A stretch of DNA of 48,713 bases, from NCBI GenBank assembly GCA_036743375.1, contig DAINPP010000019.1:1-48713 (forward strand), in the 5' to 3' direction. The position numbers and the translations under genes are program-made. Shown piece after piece: positions 15,966 to 25,039 of this stretch. Source of the DNA: DAINPP01 sp036743375 (GTDB lineage: Bacteria; Thermotogota; Thermotogae; MWEM01). The notes below the pieces were generated by a model that saw nothing but the letters and a program-made list of their open reading frames with translations, did no database searches and was not told the origin of the DNA. Positions within the stretch are counted from its first letter, which is position 1, and every line of letters starts with the position of its first letter.

Positions 15966-15971
15966 TATAAT
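15963..15971 (+). promoter_or_regulatory. Extended -10 promoter for the GGDEF regulator
   Basis: TGATATAAT beginning at the stop codon of the DMT gene. GAAACA lies 17 bases upstream as a poor -35. The start codon of the next gene is 31 bases downstream. Confidence 0.5.
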
Positions 15972-16002
15972 CATTTAAATAAAAAATTAAAGGGTGATTC
16001 TC

Positions 16003-17325
16003 TTGAAGAGTATCAGGATACTTGTGGTAGAGGATGATCTGTTCAGTTTTAAACTGATTAAAAAATATCTTTCCAAAGACCATCAAATCATTGGGAACGC
16101 CGTTTCTACCGATCAGGCTGTCGAATTGTTCGAGAAGACCGTTCCGGATCTTGTAATCATGGATATTAAATTGGAGGGTTCTCTTGACGGGATCCATGCC
16201 AGCGAGATGATCAATGAGATACGCACGGTTCCCATCATATACATCACGGGAACTGATCCTGAAAACACAAGATTGTTGAAGAAAAGGATTATCCGTTCCC
16301 ATCCCTATGCCTTTCTGAGAAAACCGCTGAATTTCGAGGAATTGAAGATGATCATAGAACTTTCCTATGAGAAATTTCTAACCGAGAATAAGCTGATAGA
16401 GTTGAACGATCAGCTCATCAGGCTGACGAGGGAGGCCGAGAAGTACCAGTTTCTCATTCAATCGGCTCTTGAAGATGGGAACATTCTTATCTGGGAATAT
16501 AATCTCTCAAACGGACAATACATGGTGTCTGGAAATTGGTTGAAACAGCTTGCGGTAAACAGGGATAACGGGTTGACTCAGATGCTGGATTTTAAAAAAT
16601 GGCAGGAAAACGTCTTTTTACCGGATTCGATAAGGGCTGAGAAGGAGCTCAGAAATTTTCTGGAAAACGGTGAAATCGGATTTGAGACGGAATACCGTAT
16701 CCTCACAAATGATTCACATTATATCTGGATACTTACGAAGGGGAAAGTCTTTGAGAGCAGAAAGGGAACCCCTGTAAAATTGATCGGAACGCACTTGAAT
16801 ATTTCGGCGAGGAAGGCTGCCGAGAAGAAGATAGAAACCTATGCGGCTCAGGATTCGCTGACGAAGACATTAAACAGAAAGATGGGGATGCAATCACTCA
16901 GTCATCAGATATTGAAGGCGAGAAAGGGGAAAATACCATTCACCGCCGCTTATCTGGATATAGACGGGTTAAAACATGTAAATGACACGTTTGGCCATAA
17001 GATGGGGGATGAACTGATCCTTCAGATGGTAAATGTCTTCAGGAGTTGTCTGAGGGAAACGGATATCATCAGCAGACTTGGCGGGGACGAATTTCTGCTC
17101 CTCTTTCCGAATTGCGGCTATGAGAATGCGGAAAAGATTATGAACAGAATCAATTCGGAGTTTTCGGATCAGAATCTGGATGGGATGTTTCCCTTCTTTA
17201 TGAGCGGCAGCTATGGCATGACCGAATACGATGTGTCCTCTTCGCTTTCTGCCGAAGAATTCCTTTCACAGCTCGATCAACTGATGTACGAACAGAAAAA
17301 AAATAAAGAATATCATCGGAACTGA
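16003..17325 (+). CDS. Response regulator with PAS and GGDEF domains (diguanylate cyclase)
   Basis: 440 residues from TTG 16003 (AGGGTG 6 bases upstream; an in-frame GTG at 15994 overlaps that site). Receiver domain at residues 1-120: IRILVVEDDLFSFKLIKKYL, phospho-Asp in DLVIMDIKLEG, Thr in YITGT and Lys in FLRKPLNF. A linker helix is followed by a PAS fold of about residues 150-270 (ILIWEYNLSNGQYMVSGNW, then the PAC motif PVKLIGTHLNISARKAAEKK). The GGDEF domain covers the last 160 residues with the intact active site SRLGGDEFLLLF. It should make cyclic di-GMP from two GTP in response to phosphorylation and a PAS signal. No kinase gene is adjacent. The allosteric inhibitory RxxD site is not obvious. 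Confidence 0.9.
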   Translation: MKSIRILVVEDDLFSFKLIKKYLSKDHQIIGNAVSTDQAVELFEKTVPDLVIMDIKLEGSLDGIHASEMINEIRTVPIIYITGTDPENTRLLKKRIIRSHPYAFLRKPLNFEELKMIIELSYEKFLTENKLIELNDQLIRLTREAEKYQFLIQSALEDGNILIWEYNLSNGQYMVSGNWLKQLAVNRDNGLTQMLDFKKWQENVFLPDSIRAEKELRNFLENGEIGFETEYRILTNDSHYIWILTKGKVFESRKGTPVKLIGTHLNISARKAAEKKIETYAAQDSLTKTLNRKMGMQSLSHQILKARKGKIPFTAAYLDIDGLKHVNDTFGHKMGDELILQMVNVFRSCLRETDIISRLGGDEFLLLFPNCGYENAEKIMNRINSEFSDQNLDGMFPFFMSGSYGMTEYDVSSSLSAEEFLSQLDQLMYEQKKNKEYHRN

Positions 17326-17542
17326 TGAAAAAAATTGCAGACTTTTTCATAAGTGTTATTCGGGTAAAAAAATGGACACCGGAATTTAAGAAAAATCTAT
17401 TTATTCGAAGATATTCCCCTTCTTAATTTAATCCCTATATGTTAAAATCAATGATGTTGAAATTGAAATGATTATTCGTGTTTTACGGTGATTTACATGG
17501 GTTGTGCCCGATGTATTTCATCGAAACTACAGGGGGTGTCAA
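17326..17542. other. Intergenic region before the oadB-type gene
   Basis: Contains an AT-only inverted repeat right after the GGDEF stop (ATGAAAAA / TTTTTCAT), too weak to call a terminator with confidence, and TGTTAAAAT near 17438-17446, a possible extended -10. Nothing coding is seen. Confidence 0.4.
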
Positions 17543-18685
17543 GTGTTAATTCAGGCGTTTACATCGTTTTTTGAACATTCAGCTTTCATGGGTCTGGAAT
17601 GGGGCAATGTCTTTATGATTGCCCTGGGGAGTGTTTTGTTGTATGTTGCAGTGGCAAAACACGCCGAACCGCTCTTACTCATTCCGATAGGATTCGGTAT
17701 GATTCTTGCCAATATTCCCGCATTGTATACGGGACTTTTCTTGGAACCGACGGCGACTAGTGCCGGGGGATTAATGTATTATATCAGCCTCGGTTTACAA
17801 TGGGGGATTTACCCGCCGCTTATCTTCCTCGGAATAGGTGCATTAACGGATTTTTCCTTCATGCTGTCAAATCCGATAACGATTTTCCTCGGTGGAGCCG
17901 CGCAGGTCGGTATCTTTGTGGCATTCTTTCTCGCGAAAGCACTTGGGTTTGCCTTTGAACCCGCCGCTGCAATCTCTATTATCGGTGGAGCGGATGGTCC
18001 CACGTCCATATACATCGCCAACAAATTTGCGCCTGAAATGTTGTCTATGATCGCCATCGCGGCGTATTCATACATCGCACTCATTCCGATCATTCAGCCG
18101 CCTATCATGCGACTCTTTACCACGAAGGAAGAACGTTTGATTCGAATGAAGCCCCCAAGAAAGGTCAAGAAGATAGAAAAACTCGTTTTCTCGGTCGTAA
18201 CGGTCATCTTTATCGGGTTGCTCGTTCCACAGGCCCTTCCACTTGTCGGAATGCTGATGCTCGGAAACTTCCTCAAGGAAAACGGTTTGACCAAGAGACT
18301 CGCGGAAGCCTGTTCCAAATATATTGCGGATCCTGCAATCATTCTTTTATGTCTTTCGGTCGGCGCGTCGGCGAAAGCGGAGATTTTCCTTACAGCAGAT
18401 TCTCTACTCATCCTGCTTCTTGGAGCCGTTGCGTTTGTCATCTCTACCATCAGTGGACTTCTCTTTGCCAAGTTGATGAATCTCTTCCTAAAGGAAAAGA
18501 TCAATCCGCTTATCGGCGGGTCCGGAGTTTCAGCAGTTCCAGATTCGGCAAGGGTGGCACAGATGGTTGCCCAGTCCGAGGATCCGACAAACTTTATTCT
18601 GATGCATGCCATGGGTCCGAACGTTGCCGGAGTTATCGGTTCGGCTGTTGCCGCCGGTGTATTCCTGTCCATTCTCGGTGGCTAA
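17543..18685 (+). CDS. Sodium-translocating decarboxylase beta-type subunit (OadB/GcdB family)
   Basis: 380 residues from GTG 17543, with AGGGGGTG ideally spaced before it. The family's conserved blocks are present: GIGALTDFSFMLSNP, the invariant AAAISIIGGADGPTSIYIAN (membrane-embedded Asp used for Na+), and near the C-terminus LIGGSGVSAVPDSARVAQMV followed by FILMHAMGPNVAGVIGSAVAAG. About nine to eleven spans. In full pumps the beta subunit moves Na+ outward using biotin-linked decarboxylation. Here no alpha, gamma or biotin carrier gene is adjacent, so partners must be encoded elsewhere, or the protein works differently. Alanine racemase follows after one base. Confidence 0.9.
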   Translation: MLIQAFTSFFEHSAFMGLEWGNVFMIALGSVLLYVAVAKHAEPLLLIPIGFGMILANIPALYTGLFLEPTATSAGGLMYYISLGLQWGIYPPLIFLGIGALTDFSFMLSNPITIFLGGAAQVGIFVAFFLAKALGFAFEPAAAISIIGGADGPTSIYIANKFAPEMLSMIAIAAYSYIALIPIIQPPIMRLFTTKEERLIRMKPPRKVKKIEKLVFSVVTVIFIGLLVPQALPLVGMLMLGNFLKENGLTKRLAEACSKYIADPAIILLCLSVGASAKAEIFLTADSLLILLLGAVAFVISTISGLLFAKLMNLFLKEKINPLIGGSGVSAVPDSARVAQMVAQSEDPTNFILMHAMGPNVAGVIGSAVAAGVFLSILGG

Positions 18686-18686
18686 G

Positions 18687-19835
18687 ATGTACAGAACAGA
18701 AGGTGATTACAGGAAGACATGTGTCTCGATATCCACTGACGCTTACAGGCATAATCTCGAATACTTTGCATCAAAATGTAACCCTTCGAAAGTCGCCCCG
18801 GTGATCAAAGCGGATGCCTATGGGCATGGTGCCGTGGAGCTTGGATTGATCGCCCAGGAGATGGGTATGGAACTGATGGTCGTTGCCTTTCTTTCGGAGG
18901 CAATAGAACTGAGGGAAGAGGGGATTAAGGCCGACATCCTGATCCTGAATTATTTTGATGCCCGGTTCGTTGATCTACTGATCAAATATGATCTGACGGC
19001 TACGGTCTATTCCGTTGAACAGTATGAGGCACTGAATGCACAGATAGAAGAAGGTGTCCTTAAGGCACACGTGATCCTTGATACGGGCATGTCAAGGGTA
19101 GGGTTTGATTATCGTCATTGTGTTGAGGCGATCAGAGGGATTACAAAGAATGAAAAGTTTGATATCACCGGAATTTATACGCATTTTGCCGTTGCGGATG
19201 ACGTGAATGCGTTGCCGGAGCTGCTGAGTTTTACGGATGAAAAAGAGGTATCTGAATTCACCCGACTTCAGTATGAGAGATTCCGATCGGTTGCGGAACG
19301 CCTTCCGGAGATTCGGATGAGACATTGTGCCAACAGTGCCGCTTCTCTCTTTTTTGCGGATGACTTTTTCGATTATGTACGCGTCGGGATTGCCTCCTAC
19401 GGGATGGATCCGAGGAGTGAAAAACGCGAAGGAGCGTTGCAACCCGTTCTGACATGGCAGACCTGTGTGTCTATGGTTAAGTATATAGAGGTCGGGACGT
19501 CGGTCAGTTACGGACGGACCTTTGTGGCTGAAGAGCGGATGAAGGTCGCCTCTATTCCCGTTGGCTATGCGGATGGCTATAACCGTCTCCTGTCCAACAA
19601 CGGGGATGTTCTCATCAACGGCTCCCGTTGTCCGATACTCGGAAGGGTGTGTATGGATCAATTTGTCGTCGATGTCTCGCATGCCGGTGAAGTAAAGATG
19701 GGAGACGAAGTGGTACTACTCGGCAGGATGGGAGAAGAGGAGATTACCGCAGAAGAGATGGCGCAAAAAGTCAACACGATCAACTATGAGATAACCTGTG
19801 ACATAACCAAGAGAGTAATACGCAGATATATCTGA
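18687..19835 (+). CDS. alr: Alanine racemase
   Basis: 382 residues, standard length. The PLP lysine is K41 in PVIKADAYGHGAVE. Downstream are VILDTGMSRVGFD, ITGIYTHFAVADD and MRHCANSAASLFF, and the C-terminal domain has VRVGIASYGMDP, the catalytic Tyr segment VSYGRTFVAEE, IPVGYADGYNRLLSN and LGRVCMDQFVVDVSH. Converts L- to D-alanine for peptidoglycan. Starts one base after the sodium-pump gene stop with no clear ribosome site of its own, so it may rely on translational coupling. A GC-rich hairpin follows. Confidence 0.93.
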   Translation: MYRTEGDYRKTCVSISTDAYRHNLEYFASKCNPSKVAPVIKADAYGHGAVELGLIAQEMGMELMVVAFLSEAIELREEGIKADILILNYFDARFVDLLIKYDLTATVYSVEQYEALNAQIEEGVLKAHVILDTGMSRVGFDYRHCVEAIRGITKNEKFDITGIYTHFAVADDVNALPELLSFTDEKEVSEFTRLQYERFRSVAERLPEIRMRHCANSAASLFFADDFFDYVRVGIASYGMDPRSEKREGALQPVLTWQTCVSMVKYIEVGTSVSYGRTFVAEERMKVASIPVGYADGYNRLLSNNGDVLINGSRCPILGRVCMDQFVVDVSHAGEVKMGDEVVLLGRMGEEEITAEEMAQKVNTINYEITCDITKRVIRRYI

Positions 19836-19863
19836 AACGAATAAGAGAAATATGATAATATTT

Positions 19864-19903
19864 GGGCGGGAGGGAGATTTGAGTAAAAAAAATCCTTCCG
19901 CCC
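19864..19903 (+). terminator. GC-rich hairpin after alr
   Basis: GGGCGGGAGG pairs with CCTTCCGCCC (10 bp with one G-T pair) around a loop of about 20 bases. The T-tract after it is broken (ATTGTTAATT), so termination may be partial. Confidence 0.55.
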
Positions 19904-19936
19904 ATTGTTAATTGAAAAAAGAGTTTTGTTTACTAT

Positions 19937-19964
19937 TTTGGATATTCGTGTTAAAGTGTATAAT
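19937..19964 (+). promoter_or_regulatory. Promoter of yhaM-like gene
   Basis: TTTGGA and a perfect TATAAT with a 16-base spacer, about 84 bases before the GTG start. Confidence 0.5.
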
Positions 19965-20047
19965 AACAATTAAAATAAACTGGTTGGGAGTTGTTGAAAA
20001 CTCCGGGTGCTCTGAGCAGACAGGGCACGTTTGAAGGGAAGTGTACT

Positions 20048-21124
20048 GTGAAACTTGGAGATTTACTGAAAGACAAGATGGAAGAATTTTCAAAGGATTC
20101 TGGAACAAACCTGCCGATGAACAGTGGCAAGCTGATTGCAGATATGGAGATCGATGATCTGATCGTTGCCGTGATGAAAGTATCGAGCAAGAGGCTTCAG
20201 GAAACGAGGGATGGAAAGAATTTTCTACTGCTGACGTTTGAAGACAGAAGCGGATCTATTCGTGGGGTGGACTGGGGAAACGCGTTGATGAACGATGAAA
20301 GGCTGACGCATGGTACGATTGTCAGAGTAGAGGGGCGCGTGAAGATGTTTGATACCAGTAAACAGATTCACATCAAGAATTCAAGGGATGCGATAACAGT
20401 TCTTTCCGATGGAGAGTATGATCCGAAGAAGTTTATCAATGTCACATCAAAGGATATGAATGAACTTTACAAAGAGCTTCTGACACTGATAGAAGATATG
20501 AAAGACGATCATTTAAAAAAATTGCTTGAAGAGATGTTTATAAAAGACGAGAATTTCATGGTCAGATTCATGGAAGCTCCAGCGGCAGTTACGGTTCATC
20601 ATGCCTACAAGGGTGGCTTACTGGAACATTCGTTAGATGTTGTGAAGCTGTCTCGGAGCATGAGACAGAATTACATGACTATGGAAGTCAACGATGATCT
20701 GGTGATTACAGGTGCCCTGCTGCACGATGTGGGGAAGACTTCGGAATACAGACTGGCACAGTCGGGTATAGAGAGAAGTACGGTGGGTGAGCTTCTTGGT
20801 CATCTTGTAGTGGGAATAGAAATCGTACACAGGTATGCCGAAAAGATAGCGGATTTTCCACAGGATCTGCTGACCGAACTGGATCATATCATTCTGACCC
20901 ATCATGGCGAGATTGAATGGGGGGCACCCATCCAACCGAAGACGATTGAGGCCATGATTGTACACAGTGCGGATAATGCCGATTCAAAGATCGCACAGTT
21001 CAGAGAGATTTCAAAAAAGACATTGGAAGACAACAACAGCGGGCATAAGAATATCTGGAGTGAATATAACAAATTCCTTTCAAGGAAGATCAAAGTTAAA
21101 GGAGTTGATAATTCATATGAATAA
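20048..21124 (+). CDS. YhaM-like 3'-5' exoribonuclease (OB-fold plus HD domain)
   Basis: 358 residues from the GTG at 20048, placed because AGGGAAG lies 6 bases before it. An N-terminal segment is followed by an OB-fold (residues of about 35-120: FLLLTFEDRSGSIRGVDWG, GTIVRVEGRVKMFDTSKQIHI) and an HD phosphohydrolase domain (VTVHHAYKGGLLEHSLDVV, metal HD in ITGALLHDVGKTSE, HHGEIEWGAP, and the late Asp in VHSADNADSKI). This order is that of YhaM, a nuclease of RNA or single-stranded DNA in Gram-positive bacteria and relatives. Longer than YhaM (about 314) by an N-terminal extension. The last 8 bases overlap the phosphohexomutase start. Confidence 0.88.
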   Translation: MKLGDLLKDKMEEFSKDSGTNLPMNSGKLIADMEIDDLIVAVMKVSSKRLQETRDGKNFLLLTFEDRSGSIRGVDWGNALMNDERLTHGTIVRVEGRVKMFDTSKQIHIKNSRDAITVLSDGEYDPKKFINVTSKDMNELYKELLTLIEDMKDDHLKKLLEEMFIKDENFMVRFMEAPAAVTVHHAYKGGLLEHSLDVVKLSRSMRQNYMTMEVNDDLVITGALLHDVGKTSEYRLAQSGIERSTVGELLGHLVVGIEIVHRYAEKIADFPQDLLTELDHIILTHHGEIEWGAPIQPKTIEAMIVHSADNADSKIAQFREISKKTLEDNNSGHKNIWSEYNKFLSRKIKVKGVDNSYE

Positions 21125-22556
21125 GTCAATCAAGTTTGGTACAAGCGGCTGGAGAGGGATCATCGCCGATGATTTCACGTTTGAGAACGTAGGTGTTGTA
21201 TCGCAGGCCATAGCGGAATACGTCAAAACGCAGAAGAAAAAGAAGGCAAAAATAATTATAGGATTTGATGCGAGATTCATGGTAGAGGAGTTTGCCGCGA
21301 AAGTTGCTCAGGTGCTCATGGCCAATGGAATCCATGTGCTGATGTGTGACAGACCGACACCGACACCGGTTATTTCCTATCTCATCACAAAGAAAGAACT
21401 CGATGGCGGGATTAACCTCACGGCCTCACATAATCCCTACAATTACTGCGGAATCAAGTTCAATCCTGAAAACGGTGGACCGGCGATGCCTGAGGTTACT
21501 GACTTCATCGAATCCGCTATCGTAAAGATTCAGTCGGGTGAACAGAAAGTCAGCGAAATGAGTATAAAGGATGGTCAGAAGAAAAAGCTGTATGATGAGA
21601 TCACACCGGTACTCGAATACACGGAAGAACTCCTGAAGAAGGTCAACGTGGAAAAAATGAAGGATATGGGCCTCAAGGCGGGAGTGGACATGGTTTTTGG
21701 AACGGGAAACGATTTTATGGATACCATCATGAACGTGATTTATGGGGAAAAATCAGAAATTACCTATTACAACGATTTCAGAGATCCCTATTTTGGTGGA
21801 TACCGTCCGGAACCAGATGAAATCAGACTCGGTGTGCTTGGAAAAGATGTGGAACGTAACGGTTTCAACATGGGACTGGCCCTCGACGGCGATGCGGACA
21901 GGTTTGGCATCGTGGACGACAAGGGAGAGTTCATTCAGCCGAATGAATATCTCGCAATGGTCGCCTGGCATCTCTACAAGAACAAGAAGATGGAGGGAAA
22001 TCTTGTCAGGAGTATTGCCACATCACATATGATGGACAAGGTAGCCGAACATTTCGGGGCAAAGACCGTTGTTACTCCGGTTGGCTTCAAATACATCGGA
22101 GAACTGCTTGCCTCCGGTGATTACGTCCTTGGCGGTGAAGAAAGCGGTGGACTCAGTATAAAAAATCATGTGCTTGAAAAGGATGGAATTCTCGCCTGTC
22201 TGCTAGCGGCTGAAATGAGAGCCTATGAAGGGCTTGACCTCAGTGCCATCAGAAAGGAAGTGGAGAAGGTTACCGGGAAGTTCTTCAATACAAGGATTAA
22301 CGTAGAACTTGAGAACAATGAACAGAAAGAGAAGCTGATGGCTTCCTTCAGAAATGTGAAAGATAAATATGCCGGTTTCAAGGTGAAGGAAAGATTGGAA
22401 ATGGATGGCACGGGCTTTCTGTTAGAGGATGAAGGGGCCGATACCTGGATACTCACGAGAGCTTCGGGGACTGAACCCGTTGTCAGAGTTTACGTCGAAA
22501 GTACCTCAAGGGCTTCCTTTGAGAAGTTACTGAAAGAGGTGAAAGGACTTCTATGA
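21117..22556 (+). CDS. Phosphoglucomutase/phosphomannomutase family protein
   Basis: 479 residues. It contains all four active-site loops of the alpha-D-phosphohexomutase family: phosphoserine loop NLTASHNPYNYCGIKFN, metal loop ALDGDADRFGIVDD, sugar-recognition loop VLGGEESGGLS, and phosphate-binding loop LTRASGTEPVVRVYVES. Start ATG 21117 lies inside the end of the yhaM-like gene; GGAG is 12 bases upstream. It interconverts hexose 1- and 6-phosphates; preference for glucose or mannose cannot be told. The family's glycan role fits the GH130 phosphorylase nearby, whose product would be a hexose 1-phosphate. Confidence 0.9.
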   Translation: MNKSIKFGTSGWRGIIADDFTFENVGVVSQAIAEYVKTQKKKKAKIIIGFDARFMVEEFAAKVAQVLMANGIHVLMCDRPTPTPVISYLITKKELDGGINLTASHNPYNYCGIKFNPENGGPAMPEVTDFIESAIVKIQSGEQKVSEMSIKDGQKKKLYDEITPVLEYTEELLKKVNVEKMKDMGLKAGVDMVFGTGNDFMDTIMNVIYGEKSEITYYNDFRDPYFGGYRPEPDEIRLGVLGKDVERNGFNMGLALDGDADRFGIVDDKGEFIQPNEYLAMVAWHLYKNKKMEGNLVRSIATSHMMDKVAEHFGAKTVVTPVGFKYIGELLASGDYVLGGEESGGLSIKNHVLEKDGILACLLAAEMRAYEGLDLSAIRKEVEKVTGKFFNTRINVELENNEQKEKLMASFRNVKDKYAGFKVKERLEMDGTGFLLEDEGADTWILTRASGTEPVVRVYVESTSRASFEKLLKEVKGLL

Positions 22557-24856
22557 GTCATCTCGTCATAGTAGAGTCTCCTTCGAAGGCGAAGACGATC
22601 AAGAAATATCTCGGAAGCGGATATGAAGTCATCTCTTCAAAAGGACATATCAGAGATTTACCCGTCTCGGAACTTGGTGTGGATATAGAAAAGGGATTTG
22701 AACCCATCTTTGTCACCATGAAGGGAAAAGAAGCGGTTATCAAGGATATCAAGGCCAAGGCCAAGGGAAAAACGGTCATCCTGGCATCGGATATGGACCG
22801 GGAGGGGGAGGCCATCGCCTGGCATATCGCCCAGATTCTCGGTTTAAAGGAAAATGTCAAAAACAGGGTCATCTTTTCTGAAATCACGAAAGATACCATC
22901 AAAGAAGCAGTCAAAAATCCTAGGGAAATAGATAAATCAATGGTCGAGGCCCAGTTTGCGAGACGAATACTCGACCGAATCGTGGGATACAAGATCAGTC
23001 CGTATCTCTGGAGGGCATTACGGATGAACAGCCTGAGTGCTGGAAGGGTTCAGTCGGTTGCCCTGAGGTTCATCTGTGAGCTCGATGACAAGATCGTCAA
23101 ATTCGTTCCGGAGGAATACTGGAAATTCAAGGGGCTCTTCGGAGAGCTTGAGGCGGAGTTGACCAAGGTAAAGGGAAAACTGCTTGAGAAGGATAAAATC
23201 GGCACGAAGAGAAAGGCTGAAAACCTCAGAAAAGAACTCGAGGAAAGTCGGTATTTCGTAAAGACGATTTCGGATACCAAAGCCGTGAAAAAACCCCCTG
23301 CACCGTTTACTACGAGTACGCTGCAGCAGGCGGCTTCAACGATACTCGGCTTCGGTGTCAGCAAGACCATGCAGGTCGCTCAGAAACTCTATGAAGGGAT
23401 TAATACCCCGGACGGGCAGACGGCTTTCATCACCTACATGAGAACCGATTCCACGAGATTATCGGATGTTGCACTCGACGGAGCAGAAAAATATCTCGTT
23501 TCCGCTCATGGAGAAAAATACCATAAGCGGAGGATATTCGAGAAGAAAAAGGCGAATGTTCAGGATGCCCATGAAGCGATAAGACCCACCTATCCGGAAA
23601 AAACACCGGAATCGGTGAAGGATTTCATGGAAGCGGATCAGTACAGATTGTACAAATTGATCTGGAGCCGCTTCATGGCCTCACAGTCGACCCCTTCACA
23701 GTATATGAACAAGAAGATTCAGATCGTTGATAAAGAAGAGAAGTTCCTCTTTGAGGCGAAGGGGAGCAAGATGATCTTCGACGGATTTGAAAGGTTCTAC
23801 CCGATGAAGAATTCCGAAAAAGTTCTCGAGAGTGATCTCGAAGAGAATCAGGATGTGAATCTCGATGAACTGGATATGAGTCAGAACTTCACGAAACCGC
23901 CGGCACGGTTTACCGAAGCGAGCCTTGTCAAGATGCTTGAGAAGGACGGAATTGGTCGTCCGAGTACCTATGCCTCCATCATCAAGACACTCTTCTCGCG
24001 TAACTATGTGCGAAGAGAGGGGAAGACGATCGCGCCGACTTTTGTTGGAAAGGTTGTCAATTACTTCCTGACCAAACATTTTCCGAAGATCATTCAGAAG
24101 AAATTTACCGCCAGTATGGAAACCGATCTCGATAACGTAGAAACGGGAGACAGGAATTGGAAGGCAGTTCTCGGTGAATTCTACGATACCTTTGTGCCCA
24201 CGCTGACGGAGATGGATGAGTTGATCAAATCAAAACAGCTCAACGTGGATATGGAAACGAATGTCAAATGTGAGAAATGTGATAAGAATATGGAGCTGAG
24301 AGTAGGGAAATACGGCCCTTACCTGACCTGTAAGGATTGTAAGAACAACAAATCCGTTCCGGAGGATATTCCCGCCTATCTTGAAAAGGGGATGGCTTAT
24401 TTTAAAGATCCGACTTTACTGGTGGAGAGTCAGGCACCGGAGGCCAAAGAGATCGGGAGAGACTGTCCGAAATGCGGGAAACCACTCGTGGAGAAATTTG
24501 GAAAATTCGGGAAATTCATCGCCTGCAGCAATTATCCGGAATGCAAATATACGGAGAATATCGATGTCAAGGCAAGGGGAAAATGTCCCGACTGCGGAGG
24601 GGAAGTTGTCAAACGAAGAAGCAAACGCGGAAGCTTCTTCTACACCTGTAAGAACAACACCTATAACGGCGGGGATTGCGAATTCATCTCATGGGATGAA
24701 CCGACCGACTACCGCTGTGAAAAGTGTGGTTCGGTACTTTATGTGAAATATACGAAAAAACAGGGAGAACATCTTTACTGCAAATCATGTAAGGCGAGAT
24801 ATCCACTTCCCGTAACCGATGATTCAGCACCTGATAGCGGAGATTCGGAAGAATAA
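22553..24856 (+). CDS. topA: DNA topoisomerase I (type IA)
   Basis: 767 residues. Toprim domain at the start (SHLVIVESPSKAKTIKKYLG, acidic DMDREGEAIAWH near residue 80), arch and gate domains, catalytic Y295 in FITYMRTDSTRLS, and DGIGRPSTYASII. The C-terminus has four zinc-ribbon repeats of paired Cys (CEKCDKNMELRVGKYGPYL, CPKCGKPL, CPDCGGEV, CEKCGSVL, each with matching distal Cys), from about residue 565 to 755. Relaxes negative supercoils. Overlaps the mutase gene by 4 bases (ATGA), so translation is coupled. Terminated by a strong hairpin. Confidence 0.96.
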   Translation: MSHLVIVESPSKAKTIKKYLGSGYEVISSKGHIRDLPVSELGVDIEKGFEPIFVTMKGKEAVIKDIKAKAKGKTVILASDMDREGEAIAWHIAQILGLKENVKNRVIFSEITKDTIKEAVKNPREIDKSMVEAQFARRILDRIVGYKISPYLWRALRMNSLSAGRVQSVALRFICELDDKIVKFVPEEYWKFKGLFGELEAELTKVKGKLLEKDKIGTKRKAENLRKELEESRYFVKTISDTKAVKKPPAPFTTSTLQQAASTILGFGVSKTMQVAQKLYEGINTPDGQTAFITYMRTDSTRLSDVALDGAEKYLVSAHGEKYHKRRIFEKKKANVQDAHEAIRPTYPEKTPESVKDFMEADQYRLYKLIWSRFMASQSTPSQYMNKKIQIVDKEEKFLFEAKGSKMIFDGFERFYPMKNSEKVLESDLEENQDVNLDELDMSQNFTKPPARFTEASLVKMLEKDGIGRPSTYASIIKTLFSRNYVRREGKTIAPTFVGKVVNYFLTKHFPKIIQKKFTASMETDLDNVETGDRNWKAVLGEFYDTFVPTLTEMDELIKSKQLNVDMETNVKCEKCDKNMELRVGKYGPYLTCKDCKNNKSVPEDIPAYLEKGMAYFKDPTLLVESQAPEAKEIGRDCPKCGKPLVEKFGKFGKFIACSNYPECKYTENIDVKARGKCPDCGGEVVKRRSKRGSFFYTCKNNTYNGGDCEFISWDEPTDYRCEKCGSVLYVKYTKKQGEHLYCKSCKARYPLPVTDDSAPDSGDSEE

Positions 24857-24870
24857 CGATAAATCTTAAC

Positions 24871-24905
24871 AAAAAGGACACGAAATAATGTGTCCTTTTT
24901 TTCTT
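24871..24905 (+). terminator. Terminator of topA
   Basis: AAAAAGGACAC / GTGTCCTTTTTTT with an 8-base loop, 14 bases after the topA stop. Confidence 0.9.
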
Positions 24906-25039
24906 TCCAAAATGGCGCAAGGGCGTATAACTTACTATGAAACACGTTACATTATATACTCACTATATTCAACTTGAATTAAAATAATAAATATGTAATA
25001 ATGAACCGAAGTGATTAAATTTAAACAGGGAGTGATTTT

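Noticed and set aside
17324..17351. Terminator after the GGDEF gene
   Set aside because: The stem is only A/T pairs (TGAAAAA/TTTTTCA) and unlikely to pause polymerase.
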